Source: Endocalyx cinctus (Eukaryota > Ascomycota > Sordariomycetes > Amphisphaeriales > Apiosporaceae). From it: DNA of 64,000 nucleotides. The position numbers were made by a program, and so were the translations under genes. The notes beneath the pieces are model-generated. The model was not told the origin of the DNA. It did no database searches and saw only the letters and a program-made list of their open reading frames with translations. Where the stretch lies: the NCBI GenBank assembly GCA_001600455.1, contig BCKC01000006.1:2294001-2358000 (forward strand), given 5' to 3'. Shown one piece after another: positions 36,937 through 49,600 of this stretch (the first letter of the stretch is position 1; each line of letters opens with the position of its first letter).

Positions 36937-39900
36937 TCAATTCCGAATACTCGCAACAGCTTCTTTACACATTTTACCAAAAACATTGAGCTATTATTAA
37001 ATAAGTCAGTATTCAATTTCTTTCTATTTTTGTTTGAGTTTATGTGACTTGATAGATAATTGATAATTTTACTTACGGTTGGAAATTTCATCAGAGAATC
37101 GCTTGTAGCGTCAATTTCATTGCAAGTCAATCCTGGGATAAGCTTGGTCCAAGATGACTCCAAGTGTTTCATTTGTCTCGAAAATATGGCGACCGATTTC
37201 TTCGCTTCTGTTCCAGCCACTATAGGACTTGGCTGATACTTAGCCAAGGACCCTGTTATCTTTCTTATATGCTCTTTCTGAGCAGGCTTGATCGCGATGC
37301 CTTTCAAAGGCGTAGTCAATCGCTGTTCAACGTCGCTAGCCTCGACGGGGTTAAGTAAGAGCAAGCCAGAAAGCTGTTCGCCTGCTGCGAGGATCTGTTT
37401 GGACGTCTCATACGCCAGCGTAGCTCCAACAGAGATACCGCCGATCATATACGGACCAGCGGGTTGCTCCTTGCGGATCGCAGTTACGAACACCGCGGCG
37501 AGCTGCTCGATGCTAAGCGTGTACTCGGAACTGTCTTTTGCGAAAGGTGACTCTACTCCATAAACGCATAAATTGGCACCCAGACCGGGAAGCTGGATAT
37601 ACGGTAGCGCCACGCCTATCTCATCGGCGATGAGGAAGAGCTTATCTGTCTGAGGCCCACGCTTTCCTTGCAAGTGGATAATCTTACTGACGAAACGCGA
37701 TACCGTCTCTACCGGAGATGTTGACGGCTCTGACTCTTGTGATACAGGCGTAACTTTAACTTCGGCTGCAGTTTCGGACTTGGACTCTACCACCGTATCA
37801 ACCTGAACTGTGTCTTCGGGTATTGCTACTTCCTCTATAGCCGGAAGAATCTCAACTTTCGGCTCTATGTTGAGTTCAGATGGTGGCGTGGTCGGGGAGG
37901 GAATCTTTTGACGTTTGCCAGCCCCGAGCTTTTCTAAGAATGCTTGCTTCGCTTCCCCGACCGTGGTGTACTCGATGAAGAATGATGCCTCAAGATCCAC
38001 ACCGGTCTCCCGCTTAAGAATTGAGAACACAGTTATAGCCATTAGAGAGTCAACTCCCAGATCGGCGAACGTGGCGTCGTCAGTCATTTCCTCGACGCTA
38101 CATCCGCTTTCGCGACCTATAATTGATAGAAGCGTTGATACGATATTAGACTCTCTGAAGCCATCCATGTCAGAGTCTGGCGTACAGTAACCGGTCTTAG
38201 GAGTCACCAGACCTGGAGTATCCGATGGAGTGGTATCATCCATGGGGTGGCTAGAGGCACTCAAGTGACCGACTTTCTTTGATTTTTCGACGTGATAGCC
38301 GGATAAATGATGATTGCTTCCACCCAGTGCCGCACCTGTAGTAGCCGGGACGCCGAGAATCACATTGAGCGTGGCCTTGTTCATCTTCTGGAACTTGAAG
38401 CCAGTTATTACCGCCACGATGCTCTCGCCATCGAAGACGTAGCAGTCTGCTGATATGAGTGAGCTGTCTGGGAGCTCACTTAGGCAAGCATAACTCGTAT
38501 ATGCTTTCCCAGGAACCAGGTGCTCCAGAATTTTCCAGGAATCTAAACCAGAAGTGATACTAGCGATATTTTCGCCGTACTTAAGGCCACTATTAAGGAC
38601 GAACCCGACAAGGTGAGTAACGGAATCAACTCCGTAGGGATCAAATAAGAAGTTTCCTGTTCCCTCTCTAGAAGGTACGATCACTTCACCAATTGCATCG
38701 CTGTAGTCGCTGCCAAGGATGACCTCTTCCAATCCTCGGTAGGCTTTATCGTATGTAACTACATTAGAGAAAAGTTTATATACTACTGGCGCAAGTAGTT
38801 TGTGGGCTTTTCCGACGGATCCATGCTGTCTTAAGACGTCCATCCTAGACTTCAGGAGGAACAGCGTCCTCGAGAGGGACTCCTTCCACGGTTTAGACTC
38901 TCTGAATTCGATACGACAAGTGCCGTGCACAACTTCTCTTCCGCCGTCCCTATTTTGGAAAATAATATCAACGGCGTTCTTCTCAGCTGCATAGGTAGCG
39001 GCGACATGAACTATCGGGTTGGGCTTGCCCGCCACGAGAACAAAGGCCTTGGTCATCTTCATATCTTCAATCGACATTGTGTCTAGCGACGCCTCGGTTC
39101 CGTGTATCTTGAAAAACGCGTATCGAGCAGCCGTCATAGCCATATCGCCTAGAATACTGAGGGGGCACATTTCCACGCCGTTGATGACGTGCCCTTTAAC
39201 TGCTTGTAATAGAGCAGGCGATGAAATATCGGAAGAAAAGACGAGCGAAATGATAGTACCTTCAATCTTCTCGTATTCGACCCTCTGCACAGAATCTGTT
39301 GGGAACCCTGCGATCGTCGGAGGCGGAGCGGGTTTCTCGGTTTTTTCTACGATGCTACCAGCCGCTGGTAGAGCGATGGGTTCGACAAATTTCGTCCAAA
39401 AATTCTTAGTTTCGAAAGCGTAATGAGGTAGGTTTAATAACTTGACAGAGTCCTTGTAGATTTTGTGCATCTCTGGCCAGTTGACAGATACACCGGTTTC
39501 GTATGCGGCTTTGAGAACACCCGACAGGGTACCCCAATTGTCCTCAGTAGATTTCATACTTGGAAGCAAGCGGGCACTAAACGGGATTTCTAGCGTTCGT
39601 CTAGTCAGTCCTAAGCACACTGGGTCCGGTCCAATCTCTATAAACAGCGTATTGTCACCCACGTAGCCAGCGGATTTACATGCGTTCAGCGATCCGACGA
39701 AGTTGACGCTTTCTCGGGCCTGGCGTGCCAGATACGCGGGTGAGAACGCATATGCCTCCGTCTCGAGCTTTCCAGTTAGCGTGGAAATGATCGGGGTGGT
39801 GGGTTTGGAAAATACAACCCCCTGAGCTAGCTTGCTAAACTCATCTAGAATAGGTTCGACCTGAGCGGAGTGGAAGCCGTAGGGAATTTTAAGGAGGGTC

Positions 39901-42900
39901 GTCTTGAAACCATCCTGCTGCATGGCTTCCTGAAGCGCTTCGATATCCTTCAAACTCCCACTTGCGACAGTCACGGTAGGCGCGTTTTTGCACGCGATGT
40001 TACAAGATCTGAGTCCCGATTTCGTAAACTTGTTCTCAAGATCTTCGACGCTCCAACTCGTGGCGAGCATTGCATGCGTGCCCGGCGTGAGATGATTTTC
40101 CATGAGAGTAGCGCGTGTTCCGACAAGGTAAAGAACGTCGCTCACGGATAGCACTCCAGCTGCGCCGAGTGCGGCGTACTCTCCGAGAGAATGTCCCATC
40201 ACCACATCAGGTACCACACCCCACGACTTCAAAGTGTCCGCGACGGCTAATTCAAGCGCCACAATCGCAAGTTGTACCTTGGTCGTCGATTGAGCAGTCA
40301 TGTCAACGCCTTTGTTGGAGATGATATCTAGGAAGGACGGTAAACCCATGGTTACCACTATATCCTGATAGTTGTGGAGGAGGCTTTTGAACGTCTTGTT
40401 GGTCTTGTAAAGATCTATGCCCATCCCCGCGTATTGGGATCCCTGACCGGTAAATAGGAACACGCGCTTCGTCTTCTTGATCTTAACACGAGGATCTTTC
40501 GGACCTCCCTTCATCACGTCATCCCGAAGTTGGCGGGCGATATCCGATACAGATTTCCCTACGTAAGAGACACGGAGCGTTTCGTGCATCCGACGAGCCG
40601 TCGTGCTGTAAGCCAGATCCGCCAGCTTTATGCTAGGGTTCCTGGTTATGTACTCTAAAAGCCTCTCTCGGTTCTTCTGAAGCGACCCGATGCTACGGGC
40701 GGAAGTGGCGACAACGTGAACGGGTCGGGGATCATCTACTTTTTGCGGTAGATCTGGCGGTTCTTCGATAGCCAGCGAAGTATTTCCGCCAGAGGCATCG
40801 AAAGAGTTCACGAGCGCTTTTATCTTCTTGTTTCCGAGGGGGCTAGGTCGGAAATCCATCCGCTTAGTGGCGATCTTGACGTTTAACTTGTCTAGTGGAG
40901 GGAACTTGTGGTTCAGCTTAAACGGCCATCCTGGCTGTGGGGGGATCACCCGATCCCGTATCATCATGAGCACCTTGATAAGAGACGTCACTCCAGCCGC
41001 CGCTTCTCCGTGTCCGACTGCGGCCTTCATGGCGCCGACCGTCAGGGGGTTGTCTTTGGTACGACGTTGTCCCATGACGTTTAGCACTGAAGTCATCTCC
41101 TCGAAATCACCGGCTTGGGTGCCGGTCCCGTGCATCTCCACGAAGCTGATCTCCGCCGCGTCCAGCGAGGATTGCTGAAGCACATCTTTATATATTCGCT
41201 CTTGAGATACGTGACTAGGGTGAGTGATGGAAGTGGCAGTGGAGCTGTAGGTCCTTGTCGAACCCCGAATGACGCCGAGGATGTTATCATTATCAGCCAC
41301 AGCATCCTCGAGCCGCTTGAGGACAACGACGGCGACTGCCTCACCTCTGGAATAACCGTCTGCGTCATCGTGGTACGTCCGACATCCAACCGCCGTCGAG
41401 ATCATACCTGCTTTACTCAAACCAGAGAAACCTAGCGGCGTCGCGTACACGGCCCCACCACCAGCCATAGCTGTGTCACACTCTCTCGCGATGAGTGCGG
41501 AACAGGCCAGGGATATAGCGGTCGTGCTCGTAGCACATGCGGAGTCGATGGCGATAGACGCGCCGCCCCACTTATAATGATAGTTTAACTTACTAGGCGC
41601 GAATGCCCTAACATGGCTAGGAATGTAGTATATATCGATCCCGTCATTGTTCAAGATATCATGCCAGTCTTCGGAGGCTTGGCCGAAATACGTGGCTATG
41701 CGACTACTCTCGGTGGCCAAAGTTCCGTTAGGACAGTATCCAGACGACTCCAAAGCCTCGTAACTCGTCATGAGAAGCAGTCGCTGGATGGGGCTCATCT
41801 GCGCGGCTTCCCGGGGCGAGATGTTGAATAAGCGGTGATCAAAGAGACCCGGCTGGTCGATGAAAGCGCCGTACTCGGCCGCCGTGCTGTTTCTCTTCTC
41901 GCCCGTCGGGTCGTAGTACGCGTCCACGTCGAACCGGTCCCGCGGAAATTTCTTGATGTGCGACTTCCCCGCTAGGAGATCCTCCCAAAGGCCCTCGACC
42001 GTGTCGCTTCCCGGGAACCGGCCGGCTACGCCGACGACGGCGACGAGGTCTGACCCCCCGCGCTTGGAAGTGTCCGGAAGCGCTATAGGGGTATAGTCGA
42101 CGACGCGGTATGTGATGCGCTGCTTCCTTAGGACCTGCTCTACCGCAGGGAGATGGCCCGTGGGGCCGACTACGCTCAACTTGACCGACTTCTTGACGTC
42201 GAGACCCGAGACGCAAGCGTCGATGGCGTCGCTCGCGCGCAGAACGTTGTGGCCGACGTCCTCGAGGATCTCAGTTAGAAGTGAGCCAAGCGTAGCGTGC
42301 TTGCTGTAGTCCTCGCACGAGCCGGGCGAGATCATCCGCGCCTTCGTCCAGTCTAGGGGAGTTTTCATGACTGGTGAATCGCCTAGTATCACGTCCATTT
42401 CTATACGTGGCATGTACTTGCTATGGATAGGGGCTGGGGCGTCGGTCGAGGTGCTCGCCATCGAGGCCAGCTCCGGAGACCATGACGCTATCTTGGCCAG
42501 TGAGGAGGGCGCACCGACTAAAGTGACCCATCCCCTCGCGACAGTTCCAACGACAAGCCTTCGAGGAATAGGTATGTTCTTTTGTCATGTTAGTATCTCT
42601 TAGCTCTTAGAAACAGGACATAAAGCAGTCACTTCGGGCAGGCTGGGAAAAGAAAAAAGAATAACAGAAAAGACTTACATGGCTACTGTTAAACTCTTTT
42701 ACAATTTCTTCCGCTTTCTCTTGCGACAAGCCGATATAGGTTGTGGCCCAACTATTGGGCAAGTTGTCGGTCAATACTGATAGGCGTATGAACTCATTGG
42801 CCATACGTATCGTGACGGCGACGATCTCACGCGCCAGAGAGAACAGCTCCGATGTGTCGCGGGCAGCCGGCAAGATGGAAGCCGGGAGAAGACCCGTGCA

Positions 42901-43386
42901 GAAACCCAATACCTGTATTGGATCTTGCGGAGATCCGAGTATGGTGGGATCTTGTTCCGCGGCGCTAGTTCAAATATGTCAGTCGTACATGCGTTCATGC
43001 GTGAGTGTTTTTTCCCTTGCACATACATGTACGTATCCGATGTAATGAGCTAGGGCCAAAAACTAGAAACGTGAAACTTACACAATCAATTCGCCTAGTC
43101 GTCCGACGCACATCAGCGCTGTTGATACCATCCCATTGGGATATTCTAAGCTCGCGTTCTCCTCGGCGAGGCCTAGGAGGGTGTCGAAGCCTTGCTTCCA
43201 TCCGTGCATCTGCCGACTCAGCTTGGAAAACTCGAGCTGGAAGATATCAGTCGCTTCTTGGAGGAACCGTCGAGCGGCTGGGGACGTCTTTGAGTTGCGG
43301 ACTAGCGTCCGTATGGACGATAGCTTCTCTACCGTCTGGTCTCCGAAGAGGAGCAGATGCTGATAGTCACTGCTCGACGCCGCCAT
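36937..43386 (-). CDS. Non-reducing polyketide synthase, SAT-KS-AT-PT-ACP-TE (TE degenerate)
   Basis: Four exons: 43386-43082, 42964-42679, 42578-37077, 36990-36937, giving 2048 residues. The SAT domain loads a starter (Cys124 in GFCTG). The KS has DSACATS with Cys at about 545, the AT has GHSLGEY (Ser at about 995), the PT has catalytic His in GHVINGV (about 1326), and the single ACP has LGVDSL (Ser at about 1706). These look functional. After a Ser/Thr/Glu-rich linker comes a TE-like domain (about 1820-2048) with the nucleophile in GGISVGA. At the place of the usual catalytic Asp (IDSP/IDAP) it reads LLNPVEA, at the place of GNHF it reads ATSDSLMKF, and the lid part is short. So it builds and cyclises an aromatic polyketide but its own release domain is doubtful. 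The 54-nt last exon gives the ending MCKEAVASIRN. Confidence 0.94.
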
Positions 43387-46300
43387 GATGATGATGGCGG
43401 TGAGAATAATGTGTGGAAATAATGGAGATTTGATGAAGGAGACGAGAGTACGCTTGAAGGCTACTCTTTAGGTGGCACAAGTTAACTTGAATGCTTTGCC
43501 TCGGTAGTTCGAGTCTTGGTGAAACTAACGTATCGTTTCTAGTCCATGTATATTAAATGCTGTTTTGGTATTAACCCGCATTCGGAAAACGGAATGTACC
43601 ACTGAGGTTATATAATGGCACTTTTGAATCCTTTTAAGAGCGAGATAAGAGTCAGACGAGATTCAGAAGCATGCGATCGACAAAAGGATTGCGCATGATA
43701 TCTCAAACATCAATACAAAGAGCTATCGGGTCAGATTCAGTCCATATTCCCAGGAGAATGGAAATAGGGGAGAGTACGTTCTCTATTTGGATAATGATAT
43801 CTAAGTACAAGTACATACTATACTTACACAGTCCAGATATCCATTTTAATCGATACTAGCATGTGAGGAAAATATAGTATCCCGTGAAACGACCCACAAG
43901 AAAACAGTGTTTATCTTTACATTCTTTTTAAAAGAAAAACTCTTCTCGATTCATGCTTGTTTGGCGCTTTCAGGCCATATGGGGGATATTATCCCACATG
44001 GATATAAGGAAAGGTTATCTTGGCTTGTGAAAACCAATTATCTCTAAAGACACTCCCTGGTCGTTGTTTTCCGCTTGAGACACCCCCCTATCAATCGACT
44101 TGGCGCAATCGAGATATTAATCAATCGAAGTCAAATACCTGTTAGTGAGTGCGGAGCTTAAAACATTACCACTTTTGTTACGAATGGGGAGTTTTTCCTC
44201 TCACGGCAGATATATACCGGAGTTTGACCTTTACCTAAATGGAGATAATAATCGCCGGCAAGGGACACTCCTAGTAGAACTGACCATGGGTTGCAAGAAA
44301 CTTGCCTGCCGAAAAGGAAAAGAAATAAATTAGCCCGTCACATTTTCTAGGGTATCCTGTCACGTAATACATAGGATTTAAACCTCATAGTGATGCAGGA
44401 ATGGCTTCTCCGCTACGGCCATTATTCGATAAGGGGGGAAATACCTCGGTACCGCTGCCAAGCTCACGGCGCAGCACAGCAACATTACATCTAGACAACA
44501 GCGTATTGGTACCCTATTCCTGGCCATTGTTCTATATAAACATGGAAATTATGATGAATAAGATATCGTTAATCACACATTGCTGCACAGCCCTCGGGAC
44601 TTGGGATTTGCTAAGAATCCTTATCTTGAGGCCGAGTAAAGGGCCACTACTAGGTTCAGATACGAATAGTACATAGAATCCAGGACAGTAACTACATGGA
44701 CTAGTCACCATAAAATGCGTAGCAGGATTTGTAGTGTTTGGTAATGTATTACATTACTTCTTAATTACAAATTATAACTCAGGTTACACCGGATTTTCTT
44801 GCCAGAACTCCTATCTTTACGTAGGTATTGTAACACAAAATTCCGAATGTAATACAATCAATATATAATCCCCAAGAGATATAAAAGAAATCGTTTGATA
44901 TGCACTCTATTTGGGAAGTGTCAAGCTGTCTCGACGTCGACCTCTGTTTGATGCTTGAAATGTAACCTCCAATCACGAAAATCCGAATGCTACGACCCGA
45001 AGCGGGAGAGCACATGCATGTCTTCCCTAATATGTCATCAAGAGAAGATAAGCAAAGTAGGACAAGAAGCTGAGAAATTCCTATATTAGTAACCTCTCCG
45101 GTTAATATGTACGCCCCGAATGCACACTCTCGTCTTGCGCGACCACACCTACATACTGGTGTGCTGGCATGCCGTGTAGTTCTATTGGATCTCCCCTACA
45201 TAGAAGCATCGATGTTACACTGTACCAGTTTCTCGGATTCCATCTTGAGGCTGAATATAAATTAAGTCTTAGCTGTTGGGATGGACTTGGCAATTACGTG
45301 ATCCCTTTTTGACTTTTGGCTCTCGTACCCAGATATTGCTAGGTTTCGTTCATTTCAGTTGTTTTTATATGAAAAATAAAACTACGAAGAAAAATGAAGA
45401 AGCACATAAGTTTACAAGAGTGATCTTAACCCCTTATGGCTCTAATTACGTGTAACTCCCTGCTTCTTTATCTTACTTTCTTCTCAGCATACTGACTGCA
45501 AGAAAAAAAAAAGAATTTGTACCTATACAACAGGCAACAAGTCACCAAAAGTACCATGACATGAGATAGGAAGCATACCTTGAGAATTTTTATTGAGCTA
45601 AATTTTGTTACTGCGCAGGTTGTTGCCAATGTACACCATGGGTAGACTGGTTATCAACCCTCAGTGCGTCTGCGATGTATTATGTTGGTGATAGCTTGCT
45701 GCAGCGATGAAGATCTCACGTTCCGTGAAGCTCTTAAATGCTCTTTCATGTTGCGAGACGCGACTTACATGAACGATAAGTCGCAGCTTGGAGCCTTAGT
45801 CGGAAAGTGTACGAGAATGAGAGAGAGAAAAAGAACTAGCCTGGAGTTACTATTTATCCACTTGAAAGGTGTTAATCGGCATGAATGTTTGGCTCGGATC
45901 ACCATCATTATAAGGATTTAACACACGGTAAGCTGACACCATGCTTAGTTTCGGCATATAAGCTTATTTTCACCGCTTATATGATGAAGAAAAAACACAT
46001 GTCGTATCGGACTCCAAAGTGAACATATAAATCCCGTCGAGGCAGAATGCACAGAGTGCATATGTTCTAACACTATGATCCATGCTCATTCTAGCATAAC
46101 GCGGTTAGTGATCGCCCAAAAAAAAAAAACCTTGCTCCCGCGTCGCCGTAAGCTGGCGACGGTAAGACCCTCGATAACAATCCCTTCTTGGTGGAGGAGA
46201 CCTAAACTGCAGTCATCATTGCGGAGTGTTCTCCTAGTGTTGAATAATAACGTTAGGGTGCTTATCTTGTCAGAAAATCATGTCAATATTAAGAAATAAG

Positions 46301-47012
46301 GAACATGAGGCGAAAAATACTCGTCTGTATATGAAGAAGAGTATGGGATGGAATGAGACTCTATCAGTCAGTCACCGCTGTGAAGTACTAGAAAAGAAAG
46401 ATCACAGCACATCCTAATCCTACCAAAACGTTTTTATGATTAATTCGTACACCGATTTACTTCTATACCATAATAAATTATAGATCGACACAGTCCTTCA
46501 ACTATACATTTTTCCGTGGGTAGATAGCCCTTGCGGCCTCCGCAGCCTTTTTCTTCAATGGGACATTTTGATAGAACTTTATTCATTACAGTGAGGAGTT
46601 TCTAGGGACATCTTATGTCATTTTAACGATTATGGCCGTGTATTAACGTGGCTTTTACCTGCGTCGAGCCATGTGAAAGAGCTATGTTGCATTGCATAAA
46701 CTCACTGTCGGATATAGTTAGTTACATGAGATGACGCCAGCCATGTAAGAGGTTTTAAAGGTCGTTAATTCTCATTATTAGGTAGTAACCGAATATCCGG
46801 GTAAACGTACATGATAGTTGGTAGTTTCGAGCTAAGTTCTAAAGTAGATAGTTTTATCATCGCACTGAATAGAAAAAAAAAAAAAAAAAAAAAAGAGAAA
46901 TATATGTTTTGCGCACAAGTAGATCGCTCAACAAGACGTGCATCGTGAGTTGGTAATGAAAAAGACACGAAGATTGCTTTCGTGCCAAACAGTCAGTTCT
47001 TTTTTTTTTCTC
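43387..47012. other. 3.6-kb gene-free stretch upstream of the NR-PKS
   Basis: Holds the NR-PKS promoter, with an inverted repeat CATTC-N8-GAATG at 43579-43596 about 190 bp upstream of the start, and the 3' region of the regulator gene. An A run of about 20 lies near 46871-46893. No gene could be supported. I found no clean TCG-N5-CGA site, the sequence AflR proteins prefer, near the PKS start. Confidence 0.5.
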
Positions 47013-48591
47013 TCACGGAATCTCTAGGCTTTTTACGAAGCGTGTTAGTCCCTGTGCCATTTGGGCAACGTATGCTAGGTTGCTGGCTCCATCCCCGTGT
47101 CCCAAGTCGGCGCAATTAGTGCTATTGGACCACATTTCGTCCCTACTGGTGTTGTGTCCCGACTTACCACAAGACTGCTGCTGTTGCCGCGCGGTTTCCA
47201 ACTTTCTTTTTCTACCCAGTATTTCTTTCAGGCTCACCAAGAAGCCCTCGATCTTCCGTAACGTAAGCGAGTAAAGTACTCGAAGCACCATCGACTTGTC
47301 GTCCCCCTGAAGCTCGAAATCATCAAGTGTCAATGTCGGCCCCGTCGATGCATCGTTCGGCCCATGTTTCAACGGGTCGTGACAGCTTTGAAACACCTGT
47401 ACCTGCGAGAGGAGCGCGCGAACGCACATGAAAGCGAGAAGTAGGACCTCCTGATCGCCGTTGTATGCGCAGCTTGAGCAGTCTATGAGGCCCTTCCACG
47501 TTTTAAACGCCTCTTGAACGTTGGCCAAGAAGCGACTTACGGACGAGCTTCCTCCCACTCCGTTTGGGCCGACTGGATCCGGACCGTGGCCGTTTTTCGT
47601 CAGAATCGTTTTCTTTAATGTGCATAAAAGTTCGGTGTGTCGCTGTAGGCATAAACATTCGTCGGAACATGAGGTAGAGCGGGGCTCGATGGACATCCCG
47701 GACGACACGCCATGTGAGTTCTGCGCTATTGTGAAATCTACTAGCTGTTCTTGCTCCGTCCGTGTTGAATGAGACGTCGGAATTGCGGTAGATGGGGGCG
47801 GAGATGGCGGGGTTGGTATGCTATCGGTCGGTAATGTCTCAACTACGTTGAAATTATTAAATATATTTGGTTCGGAATCCTAAGATGACGAATATGAAAG
47901 AAAGGTTAGAAAATCTCATCGACATTTTTTTCTTTTTTCTACATTTTAACGTGCATGCTTATTTCTAGTCAGGGTAGGTATAACACACGTCGGGTCGAGA
48001 ATTGGATGAGAAATTCCACTTCCAATCTCCAACAAGGATTCCGAAATCACGCGGGTTCGAGTCCCAAGCAACTTCTTTAACATCATTCTCATCGATAAAA
48101 TGAATTGTATCGGGATCGGTCATGACGGTATCGCACATCTTCGTATCCATCATCGGAACTTGTGAGGACGGGTCGCTTTCGCCAGAATTAAGGGGTGGGG
48201 TGAGTCGATTGCTGCCAAGGCCGTTTGGTATCTTCTGCGTTCGCCGGGACATCGGACGATTGAGAGACCAACGACCCTGTCCGGCCGAGGGCTTGCCTTG
48301 GCTGGACTCCGGAGAGATAATGGTGAGCGCGGGCGGCCGGACCGTCATGGTCGGTCCTCGACTTGAAGGTGGGAGGCATTGTTCCTCGAACGGGGATGAA
48401 TCTGACGACTGAGAAGATACCACACTTCGCTTATTCTTCGCACCGGGGGGACGGCCCAGACGTTGGGAGACGCTATAGAAACAAGAGGCGCCCGATTCGG
48501 CGCACCCATCGCAGGGAAGAGTACCGGAACACCGAATTTTTAGATTGTGGCAGACATCGCAAGCCGTTCTTAGGCGTGGTGTGGCAGGCAT
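47013..48591 (-). CDS. Zn2Cys6 transcription factor of the AflR type
   Basis: Two exons: 48591-47989 and 47879-47013, giving 489 residues. The N-terminus has a fungal binuclear zinc cluster, CDVC-HNLKIRC...CDGC-AESGASC (Cys 11, 14, 21, 27, 30, 37), followed by a basic RPPGAKNKR linker like that of AflR. The middle is Ser/Pro-rich. The C-terminal part, with CLCLQRHTELLCTL, LLAFMCVRALLSQVQVFQSC and a helical LRVLYSLTLRKIEGFLVSL, matches the aflatoxin-regulatory-protein domain. It is therefore the probable pathway-specific activator of the surrounding polyketide genes. The start at MPATPRLRTACDVC is preferred over an upstream in-frame Met at 48657 because the zinc cluster normally lies near the N-terminus. 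The donor is a weak GTGTGT, but it gives an in-frame junction. Confidence 0.9.
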
Positions 48592-49600
48592 ATTTTTTTT
48601 ACTGCCTTGGATAGATTGACAGATATGAAAATACCCCGTGCGGTAGTAATGATACACCCAAATAGATAGGGTCTAGCTCGAGGAAGAAAAGCGAAAAGGG
48701 TAGAGAAACGGGTAATTTACACTTTTAATAGAAATTCACCGAGGAGGACTAGCATGTGTACCTAGGTACTGTATTACATGTATGTATTCCTTAGTAGTAT
48801 GAAAAAAAAAAAAAGTCTTGAACCTGATCAGTAAATTCTTATTCTCACTCCTTACTTACTACGTAGGTCTTGGGAGGAGCTTACTTGTGTGGGACACCCG
48901 ACTTCGCACTCATTAACGACTTTGGGAGATAATTGTGCTGAATTCTTTATGAATTCTTCAATACACTGTATCTGAAATGAAATATAATCCTTGCGTTCTT
49001 GGCACCGGAATATAACGAGGTTAACTAACTACATTATGACTATCTTCCAAGCAGATGTACCTAACTGTTAGGTGTGAAGAAAGTACTATACATAGCAGAA
49101 ATTGTCATGCCAGGCTTTGTCAAGCCTTATATGTAAACCTTACGTAGCAATTATAAAAGCTTTCATAATTAATTTCATCTGTTAAAGGCCGAGAATCAAA
49201 ATGGTAATTGGTATTGATCGCCTGCATTATTTCCTAATGGCGGCTTTGACTGCTTACGCTGGTTTGATGTCGTATAGTCTTGGTATTTTTCTTGACCTAA
49301 CCTCCATTTGCCCCCGGTGGCCCCTTATCAAGCCAAAGTTGATCCGCTAATAATAGATAGAGCTTTGGATTCAAAAGAAAACTGATCGCTGCCGCATTTA
49401 TTTATTGACATGTAGATGTACTGTAATGAATACTCTTCTCCTTGACTCGCTTGAGAAATCTTACAGTGTAGCTGATTCTGCTTGCTTCGCTGTTATATGC
49501 ACACGAAAGTACTACCTGCTATACTTGCTTAGTATCGGAGACCCAGAGTATTGAATACCCCTATTGACCACTCATATTACACCGAGTCTCGAATTTCATT
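48592..49600. promoter_or_regulatory. Divergent promoter region, regulator / FAD monooxygenase
   Basis: 1009 bases between divergent starts. AT-rich, with an A run at about 48801-48813. No gene or clear regulator site is seen. Both genes may be co-controlled from here. Confidence 0.45.

Noticed and set aside
36891..37076. Open reading frame continuing past the NR-PKS exon 3 donor to a longer C-terminus
   Set aside because: A strong GTAAGT donor at 37076 and an AATAG acceptor at 36992-36991 give a shorter, family-like C-terminus. The read-through sequence is Asn/Lys-rich and intron-like.
43387..47012. Small open frames upstream of the NR-PKS as extra cluster genes
   Set aside because: All are under about 100 codons, lack coding-like composition or recognisable domains, and do not splice into longer products by eye.
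48050..48070. GGGTTCGAGTCCC, resembling a tRNA T-arm
   Set aside because: It lies inside the coding sequence of the AflR-like regulator and no matching acceptor, D or anticodon arms surround it.
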